A DNA stretch of 23,220 nucleotides from NCBI GenBank assembly GCA_900770345.1, contig CAAGKF010000049.1, positions 1-23,220 on the forward strand, given 5' to 3'. A model generated the notes under the pieces. The model had not been told where the DNA came from. It saw nothing but the letters and a program-made list of their open reading frames with translations, and did no database searches. The position numbers and the translations under genes were made by a program. Below are positions 16,701-21,273 of this stretch, piece by piece (the stretch's first letter is position 1; every line of letters begins with the position of its first letter). The stretch comes from Lachnospiraceae bacterium. GTDB taxonomy: Bacteria; Bacillota; Clostridia; Lachnospirales; Lachnospiraceae.

Positions 16701-16808
16701 TGCGCGTCAACGGCGCTGACACTGATCCTTCTGCCTACCTTCTACCGTCTTGTTTATAAGATGGGACGAAGAAGTATCGGAGGCGAAGGAAAACCGTCCT
16801 ACGATTGA
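13761..16808 (+). CDS. RND-family efflux permease (AcrB/HAE-type)
   Basis: A 1015-residue permease with the duplicated RND layout: a membrane span near the N-terminus (about 13-32), a large extracytoplasmic loop, spans clustered at about 330-480, a second half beginning near 525, another large loop, and spans at about 850-1000. The proton-relay region in span 4 reads 'LVLGVGMMVDNSINVLDG', keeping one aspartate (D398) where AcrB has an Asp-Asp pair; this variant is common in other RND subgroups. Other hallmarks are 'ITKFAVRRPMTIILCLITIAYFG' and 'RMRPIFMTTLTTVISMVPNAL'. It forms the pump with the adjacent adaptor. Substrate is unknown (drugs, bile acids or lipids are possible). A large bidirectional terminator ends the operon. 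Confidence 0.93.
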   Translation: MVNITKFAVRRPMTIILCLITIAYFGIQSLLGTKLELTPEMELPMLVIGTVYAGASPDDINDLITQKQEDAISSLDSIDTVQSFSQENVAVVLVQYDYGTNMDTAYIDLKKAIDGIRSDLPDDIEEPTIVELDMNARAVVTLAIGGEVDGNLYTYVDEKVVPEFEKLSSVGEVSIAGGQESYSRVELIPEKLDQYHLNITTVAQIVGAADFTIPAGDINVGKQKLDVSVENNYDSTESLKSVAIPLANGDTIHLSDIANVYDALEEADSIGRYNGKDIISLGIKKQQSSTAIDVSKQVTKQIETLKKTMPNLTITVVNDSSDVIEESIGNVAQTMIMAIILSMIILFLFYGDLRASAIVGTSIPISVVLALICMGAMGFSLNVISLTSLVLGVGMMVDNSINVLDGCFRAKEKLDFYNAAIEGSRTMIGSITGGTITTCVVFLPLAMLSGMSGQLFKQLGYTIVFCMTASLFSAVSIVPLCYLQWHPVEKDHAPVNGLIKSLQNWYRKHMPSVIPRTKLVMLTSVGLLVGAFAIAGQLDIDLVSSVDEGIVDMTIKTKPGLSVEAINEVVNGLEDMVSSDEDVEHYLLIYGSSGLSIAGGSDVTLSAYLKDDCKLSTDEKMDIWRVQVADYKDCSISMESGSTVSSGMLFGNEIEVDLQSTDYDLLKEASEELAAELRKRSDVMQVHTSVENAAPVVKVDIDPVKAQAEGLTPASIGSLIYANLSGVKASTIRVNGEDVDVKVEFAPDRYDSIDKLQEMMITTATGTELPLADLADIYYKDSPQQIERKNKQYQVAITMQPLVEYKDTAEKDVKAFVNTWELPQGVESAANTLDETTGEELASLGGALGTGIFLVFIVMAIQFESPKYSLMVMTTIPFSLIGSFSLLFLADAAIDMTSMLGFLMLVGTVVNNGILYVDTVNQMLVERPLDEALVEAGAIRMRPIFMTTLTTVISMVPNALAYGRAGKIMQGLALVNIGGLCASTALTLILLPTFYRLVYKMGRRSIGGEGKPSYD

Positions 16809-16857
16809 TGCCCGTTTTCATAATAATTGTTATAGTGAAATGATAAAATAAGATGAG

Positions 16858-16932
16858 AAAAAGCCCCGGAGGCTTCGCGGATACTGCTGCAGCTGGCAGC
16901 ATACCCAATAAGCGAAGCCCTCAGGGCTTTTT
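16858..16932. terminator. Bidirectional terminator with nested hairpins between convergent genes
   Basis: An outer stem AAAAAGCCC / GGGCTTTTT (16858-16866 with 16924-16932), an internal 4x4 loop, a second stem GGCTTCGC / GCGAAGCC (16871-16878 with 16912-16919), and an inner hairpin TGCTGC / GCAGCA (about 16885-16901). T-runs follow on both strands (TTTTTATTTTTT on +, CTTTTTCTC on -). It lies between the RND operon and the end of the first recombinase gene and should stop both transcripts. Confidence 0.85.
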
Positions 16933-16937
16933 ATTTT

Positions 16938-17774
16938 TTACCACGTAACAACCTTATCGATCAATGCTCTCTGTTCATCGGAGGACCGCGTGAGATAAAT
17001 GCGGGTGGTTTCAATGCTTTCATGGCCCATCAGATCCGCCAGTAAGGAAATGTCATTGAACTTTGCCAGAAAATTTTTGGCAAAACGGTGACGGAAGGAG
17101 TGGGGGTACATGATCTCCGGATCCAGATGAAAGCGATAAGCGAAGTTTTTGAGTTGACAGCGGATACCGGATGGAGATACGGGAGCCTGAAAACGGTTCA
17201 GAAACAAAAAGCCGCTGCTGCGGCCAAGAGAAGAAAGCCAGGAGAGAAGTTCTCTCTGCAGGCATGTGGGAATATAGACGCGGCGCATTTTATTGCCTTT
17301 GGAGTAGATGTCCTTGTGTCCGCGGTACACGTCCACTACCTGAAAGGTTACCAGTTCGCTGACACGGACTCCTGTGGCTGCAATCAGCCGTACAATGTAA
17401 TAGTAGGTGTATTCCTCCTCTTCCAGCAGGCGCCGTTTCAGGTATTCGTAATCCGCCTGGCTGATGATCTTGTCCAGATAGGTTTTCTGCTGGATTTTTA
17501 TCATGGGAATGGGGGAAACGGAAGCCTGCCTGTATTCAGCAAAGCAGTTCAATGCCCGTATCCTCAGATTGACTGTCTGCGGCTTGTAATTCTCCAGCAG
17601 ATGGATCTTATAAAGCTGCATATTTTTCTGGGTCAGCTGAGGATAAAGGGTATAGAACTGCTCCACTGCACAGCGGTATACACAGATGGTATTGTCTGAC
17701 ATGTTTTTGCTGTACAGCCAGGTTTGGAAATGCTCCAGCGCCCGGGAGGACGCGGATCCGGTTGTTGTTTTCAT
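16938..17774 (-). CDS. Tyrosine recombinase A (last of three tandem copies)
   Basis: A 278-residue phage-integrase-family site-specific recombinase. A SAM-like core-binding domain (about 12-85) precedes the catalytic domain with R137 ('ATGVRVSELV'), K162 ('SKGNKMRR'), H225-x-x-R228 ('HSFRHRF'), H251 ('LMGHESIETT') and the nucleophile Y260 ('RIYL'). All active-site residues are intact. AGGAGG precedes the ATG by 7-8 nt. It lies 74 nt downstream of recombinase B in the same direction. Its middle third resembles recombinase C, while its last about 54 residues are nearly identical to recombinase B, so it looks like a mosaic. No phage genes accompany it; a role in DNA inversion or cassette exchange is an inference. 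Confidence 0.9.
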   Translation of the reverse strand: MKTTTGSASSRALEHFQTWLYSKNMSDNTICVYRCAVEQFYTLYPQLTQKNMQLYKIHLLENYKPQTVNLRIRALNCFAEYRQASVSPIPMIKIQQKTYLDKIISQADYEYLKRRLLEEEEYTYYYIVRLIAATGVRVSELVTFQVVDVYRGHKDIYSKGNKMRRVYIPTCLQRELLSWLSSLGRSSGFLFLNRFQAPVSPSGIRCQLKNFAYRFHLDPEIMYPHSFRHRFAKNFLAKFNDISLLADLMGHESIETTRIYLTRSSDEQRALIDKVVTW

Positions 17775-17848
17775 ATAAAAACCTCCTCTTTTGAATATTT
17801 TCCTCTTTTATGGTACTCAAAAACGGAAGAAATTGTAAGAGGAGGAGG

Positions 17849-18658
17849 CTACCAGGTTACGATCCGATCGATCAACTCCCTCTGTTCCCGGGAGGATTTG
17901 GTCAGATAGATTCTGGTAGTTTCAATACTTTCATGGCCCATCAGGTCCGCCAGCAGAGAAATATCGTTGAATTTTGCCAGGAAATTCTTGGCGAAACGGT
18001 GTCGGAAGGCGTGGGGATAGACTGTTTCGGAGGGAATACCGTAGCGCAGAGCCAGTACCTTTAACTGGCTTCCGATCCCTCTGGGAGTGATCTGTTTGCC
18101 GCTCCGGCCGGTGAAAATAAATCCGGAGGAAATTCCTCTGTCACTGATCCACTGGAGAGCTTCCCGGCACAGACCTTCCGGAAAATAGATGCGGCGTACC
18201 TTTCCGCCTTTGGCATACAGATCCATGTATCCCAGAGAAAGATGCTCTGCCTTGATCTGGATCAGTTCGCCGACTCTGGCTCCCGTGCAGGCCAGAAAGC
18301 GGACTACAAAATACCAGTACAGATTTCCGTCCTTCTTCAGGCACTGCTTTAAATGTTCATAATCCTCCTGAGAGATGATGGTATCCAGAAAGGGTGTCTG
18401 CTGCAGGCGGACAGCAGAGAGACGGAAATCCGATTCCGCCCGAAATTCCAGGTAGCGGTTGATACCGTAAATGCGGTTATTTACGGTGGACATTTTATAA
18501 TTTTTCAGCAGATATTCTTTATACTGCAGGAGACTTTCAGCGGACAGATCATCATGGAGAGAATGGTATTGTCTGTAAGAAGCCAGGCTGCTCCGGATCG
18601 TGTTAGGAGAAAATTCCTGTTTTTTCAGATATTTGAGATACTGTTCTTCATCATTCAT
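17849..18658 (-). CDS. Tyrosine recombinase B (middle of three tandem copies)
   Basis: About 269 residues. The catalytic residues are R128 ('CTGARVGEL'), the lysine of 'AKGGKVRR', H216-x-x-R219 ('HAFRHRF'), H242 ('LMGHESIETT') and Y251. The N-terminal core-binding domain is the most divergent of the trio. The start at 18658 is chosen because GGGAGGG (18663-18669) lies 4 nt upstream; a TTG-initiated frame from 18703 would add 15 residues without a good ribosome binding site. It lies 59 nt after recombinase C and 74 nt before A, suggesting one transcript. Short phage-type integrases of this size, in the XerC/D range, act on specific short sites; the target is unknown. Confidence 0.9.
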   Translation of the reverse strand: MNDEEQYLKYLKKQEFSPNTIRSSLASYRQYHSLHDDLSAESLLQYKEYLLKNYKMSTVNNRIYGINRYLEFRAESDFRLSAVRLQQTPFLDTIISQEDYEHLKQCLKKDGNLYWYFVVRFLACTGARVGELIQIKAEHLSLGYMDLYAKGGKVRRIYFPEGLCREALQWISDRGISSGFIFTGRSGKQITPRGIGSQLKVLALRYGIPSETVYPHAFRHRFAKNFLAKFNDISLLADLMGHESIETTRIYLTKSSREQRELIDRIVTW

Positions 18659-18717
18659 TTTACCCTCCCGTTTTTGTATGTCCAGTCTGTCGATTGACCT
18701 CAAATCAGGTCTGTAAA

Positions 18718-19596
18718 CTACCAGTCCACCACCTGATTGAATATCTTTGCCTGCTCCGTACTGGTCCGGCGCAGATAGATCCTGGTTGTTTCAATACTGT
18801 CATGTCCCAGAAGATTGGACAGAAAAGCGATATCTCCCCCGTTTTCTATAAAATTTTTCGCAAAGCGGTGGCGGAAGGAGTGGGGGTAGACTGTCTGCGG
18901 ATCCAGTCCGTAGCGTATTGCATAGGTTTTCAGCTGTGCACGAACTCCCGAAATCGATATGCCGCGGCCGAGATGGCTCAGAAAGACGGGACCTTTTGTG
19001 CGTCCTTCTGATTTCAGCCATTCCAGAGCGGCGGACTGAAGAGAAGAGGGGATATAGACACGCCGCATTTTGTTGCCCTTGGAATAAAGATCCTTATATC
19101 CCTTTTTCACATCCGACACCTGAAAAGTCACCAGCTCACTGACCCGGACACCGGTGGCAGTGATAAAACGGATAATAAAATAAAAGGTGAATTGCTCATC
19201 CTCCCAGAGTCTGCGTTTCAGATATTCATAGTCCGCCTGGCTGATTACGTGATCCAGGTAACTTTTCTGCTGGAGACGGATCGCTCTCACCTTGTAGTCG
19301 CTGATCCCCTGAAATTTTAAAAAACTGTTTAAAGCCCGGATACGCGTATTGACTGTCTGGGGCTGATAGCGATCCATCAGATAGACCTTATATAAGCTGA
19401 TATTATCCGGTGTCAGTTCCGAATATTTGGTATAAAAATGACGTACGCCAAAGACATATGCAGTGATCGTGTGCTGCGACATATTGTGCTGAATCAGATA
19501 TTTTTGAAAACGTATCAAGGATTTTTCAAGCCTCTCATTTAAAACGATTGTCCCCCCTGAAACAGGTCCGGAAGCTGTCAGATTGATCTCCCCCAT
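18718..19596 (-). CDS. Tyrosine recombinase C (first of three tandem copies)
   Basis: A 292-residue tyrosine recombinase with an intact active site: R151 ('ATGVRVSELV'), the lysine of 'SKGNKMRR', H239-x-x-R242 ('HSFRHRF'), H265 ('LLGHDSIETT') and Y274 ('RIYL'). An N-terminal extension of about 20 residues precedes the core-binding domain. AAGGAG lies 9 nt before the ATG. It is the first gene after the AT-rich gap that holds the candidate promoter (19688-19717) and the inverted repeats, so expression of the whole trio may depend on that gap. It is clearly paralogous to A and B. Confidence 0.9.
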   Translation of the reverse strand: MGEINLTASGPVSGGTIVLNERLEKSLIRFQKYLIQHNMSQHTITAYVFGVRHFYTKYSELTPDNISLYKVYLMDRYQPQTVNTRIRALNSFLKFQGISDYKVRAIRLQQKSYLDHVISQADYEYLKRRLWEDEQFTFYFIIRFITATGVRVSELVTFQVSDVKKGYKDLYSKGNKMRRVYIPSSLQSAALEWLKSEGRTKGPVFLSHLGRGISISGVRAQLKTYAIRYGLDPQTVYPHSFRHRFAKNFIENGGDIAFLSNLLGHDSIETTRIYLRRTSTEQAKIFNQVVDW

Positions 19597-19687
19597 AGCA
19601 ATGTGCTCCTTTTTGTGATTTTATGGAATATCTTAGCGCAAATTTTATGTAAAATAAATGTACAGCTTGGAAGACGCTGTTTAAAAA

Positions 19688-19717
19688 ATATTAATTTTTT
19701 ATAAAATATTGTGTCAA
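19688..19717 (-). promoter_or_regulatory. Candidate promoter of the recombinase trio
   Basis: On the - strand, TTGACA (19717-19712), an 18-nt spacer and TAATAT (19693-19688) precede recombinase C by about 90 nt. The surrounding sequence is very AT-rich with A- and T-tracts. The -35 box lies inside the inverted repeat TTGTGT-CAAAT-ACACAA (19709-19725), which could let a regulator block it. Confidence 0.6.
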
Positions 19718-19746
19718 ATACACAAAAAACTTGAAATGTGTACACA
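19709..19746. promoter_or_regulatory. Two TGTGT/ACACA palindromes over and upstream of the trio promoter
   Basis: TTGTGT-CAAAT-ACACAA (19709-19725) covers the -35 box, and the perfect palindrome TGTGTACACA (19737-19746) lies just upstream of it. The second is identical to the core of the palindrome near the TetR genes (11838-11847). Paired operators for one repressor are a plausible reading. Confidence 0.4.
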
Positions 19747-19771
19747 CAATAATATACAAAAACGCAAAAAG

Positions 19772-19845
19772 TGTCACTCGATAGGTAAAATTATAAGTGG
19801 CACAGGAAATAAAGTAGGCATCCTTATGCCACTTATAGAGTGATA
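19772..19845. repeat. Nested inverted repeats between the surface-protein gene and the recombinases
   Basis: TATAAGTGGCA (19792-19802) and TGCCACTTATA (19827-19837) are perfect 11-bp inverted copies separated by 24 bp. The pairing resumes outside them as TCACTC (19774-19779) with GAGTGA (19838-19843), the left side being interrupted by 12 extra bases. Inside the 24-bp spacer and the right arm, GGCAT-CCTT-ATGCC (19817-19830) forms a competing small hairpin. It may be a recombinase target, an operator, or a weak terminator for the gene ending at 19857. Confidence 0.7.
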
Positions 19846-19856
19846 ATTTATCAAAT

Positions 19857-21164
19857 TTATTCGGCAGTTTCCTCTGCAGTGTCGGTATTTTCAGCTGCGG
19901 TATCAGCAGTTTCATCTGAAGTTTCTTCAGCAGCAGCGGTATCTTCGGCAGCTGCTTCCTCGGTCTGATCCACTGCGTCGGTATTTTCGTCAGCCTCCTC
20001 AGCAGTCTCTTCACCTTCAGCTGCGGGAGCAGCCCCGTCCCATACGCCGCTGTCGTCTACATAATAACCATCCGGGGTAGTCTGTCCGGCCATCATCAGG
20101 CCTTCGTCATCCAGATAATACCATTTGCCTTCGGAATCCTGAGCCCATCCGTTTGTCAGGTAGGTTCCGTCATCCTGTTTGTATCTCCAGTTGTCGTCAA
20201 CATATTCCCAGTTGCTGGTAACTGCGTTTGCGCCAGGTCCAAGATTGACTTCTTCGGCAACCAGCGTGGTAGGCTGTCCGTCCCATGCGCCGTCAGGGCC
20301 TACATAATAGCCGTCGGGAGTGATGGCGTCTGTTACCAGATTGGCAGCCATATCAAAATAATAATATTTTCCGTCGGTGTCTTCTACCCAGGTAGAAGCA
20401 GCGTAGTAGCCGCCCTTGCTTACATAACGCTTCTGACCGTTTACCTCGGCCCAGCCGGGCATATAGGAGCAGCGCTCGCCGTTTTTGTTTACATAGATGC
20501 CGTCGGGAGTAATGGTATCCTTCAGCAAGTAGCCATTTTCATCCAGATAATAGCGTTTATCTTCAAGGGTAAGCCAGCAGTCCTTTACGAAGCTGCCGTC
20601 TGGTTTCCGGTACATACGATGTCCATCGACAGTTTCCCATCCGGCTGTAATCGTGCCCTCGTATGCTCCGGCATCAGATCCGTCCACGTTGATCAGATAT
20701 TTCCTCACCTCAGCGGGAAGGTCGGCAGTATTTACGCCAGCCGGCAAATGAACTACGTCAACATATCGCTCATGAGTATCCAGAGTTTTATAATTCGTAT
20801 AGAGGACGATCCGGGTGGTTGGCTGACTTCCCTCCGGAAGGATACTCCAGTTTTCCGGGATACCCCACACGCCGTCGATATTTACCAGATCCGGCACTTC
20901 GCCCCAGGGACGCTGATAAAGGATAGTATTAAAAGTATATGCATAATCGTATCCTCGATTCAGAATGACATCCTGTTCAGTTAATGTATTGCCGCCTACC
21001 AGAATGGCAAAGGAATGTCCGTCACCGTAGTCCACGGGACGCCATTCAAAAAGGTAGGCACCGCAGTTTTCCATTGTCAGTGTGCCTGCTGCCAGGGAAG
21101 AAATGGCAGCAGAGCAGGAGAGAAGTGCTGTCAGGCACAATGTTATCAGTGTTTTCTTTTTCAA
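19857..21164 (-). CDS. Secreted cell-wall-binding-repeat protein with a novel-looking N-terminal domain
   Basis: About 435 residues from a TTG start. AGGAGGT (21171-21177) lies 6 nt upstream, and the frame opens exactly onto a signal peptide 'MKKKTLITLCLTALLSCSAAISSLAAG'; the longer GTG frame from 21224 would put 20 extra residues in front. The parts are: signal peptide (1-26); a domain I do not recognise (about 27-172, with 'GAYLFEWRPVDYGDGHSFAILVGG' and 'YLINVDGSDAG'); cell-wall/choline-binding-type repeats (about 173-375, 'GWAQDSEGKWYYLDDEGLM', 'TPDGYYVDDSGVWDG'); and a Glu/Ala/Thr/Asp-rich tail (376-435). There is no sortase motif, so attachment would be non-covalent. It lies 110 nt after the larger repeat protein, with a hairpin between. 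Confidence 0.83.
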   Translation of the reverse strand: MKKKTLITLCLTALLSCSAAISSLAAGTLTMENCGAYLFEWRPVDYGDGHSFAILVGGNTLTEQDVILNRGYDYAYTFNTILYQRPWGEVPDLVNIDGVWGIPENWSILPEGSQPTTRIVLYTNYKTLDTHERYVDVVHLPAGVNTADLPAEVRKYLINVDGSDAGAYEGTITAGWETVDGHRMYRKPDGSFVKDCWLTLEDKRYYLDENGYLLKDTITPDGIYVNKNGERCSYMPGWAEVNGQKRYVSKGGYYAASTWVEDTDGKYYYFDMAANLVTDAITPDGYYVGPDGAWDGQPTTLVAEEVNLGPGANAVTSNWEYVDDNWRYKQDDGTYLTNGWAQDSEGKWYYLDDEGLMMAGQTTPDGYYVDDSGVWDGAAPAAEGEETAEEADENTDAVDQTEEAAAEDTAAAEETSDETADTAAENTDTAEETAE

Positions 21165-21190
21165 AGCAGAACCTCCTAGTGTAAAGTGAA

Positions 21191-21231
21191 AAGCGTCGAG
21201 ACTAATTATCGTATAATCAGTCACGACGCTT
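21191..21231 (-). terminator. Long imperfect hairpin between the two surface-protein genes
   Basis: Arms AAGCGTCG/CGACGCTT, GACT/AGTC and ATTAT/ATAAT stack with single mismatches around a CGT loop, giving 17 pairs over 41 nt. On the - strand it is followed by TTCACTTTAC. This fits a partial terminator after the larger gene or an attenuator just upstream of the smaller gene's ribosome binding site. Confidence 0.5.
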
Positions 21232-21236
21232 CCCCC

Positions 21237-21255
21237 TTATATTAATTTAATATAA
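21237..21255. repeat. Perfect 19-bp AT-only palindrome
   Basis: TTATATTAATTTAATATAA reads the same on both strands around a central T. It lies 18 bp after the stop of the larger surface-protein gene and 5 bp from the long hairpin. It contains -10-like hexamers (TATATT) on both strands, so it could be part of a promoter or an operator. Confidence 0.6.
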
Positions 21256-21273
21256 TCTTTGTGATATTAAGGA

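Noticed and set aside
17088..17699. A 203-codon frame on the + strand
   Set aside because: It lies antisense within recombinase A, has no ribosome binding site or recognisable domain, and mirrors the codon pattern of the real gene.
16938..19596. The recombinase trio as a known RIT (recombinase-in-trio) mobile element
   Set aside because: RIT elements, as I know them, carry three recombinases from different subfamilies with characteristic sizes and overlapping frames. Here the three are close paralogues of 269-292 residues with 59- and 74-nt gaps, and no clear element ends were found.
16829..19850. Possible direct repeats flanking the trio (TTATAG...GATAA near 16831-16847 and 19834-19845)
   Set aside because: The match is short, gapped and in AT-rich DNA, so it is no better than chance and does not define attachment sites.
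19857..20040. Short repeated GCAG/TCTTC patterns as a CRISPR-like or satellite array
   Set aside because: They are degenerate codon repeats of a Glu/Ala/Thr-rich protein tail, without constant spacing or conserved repeat units.
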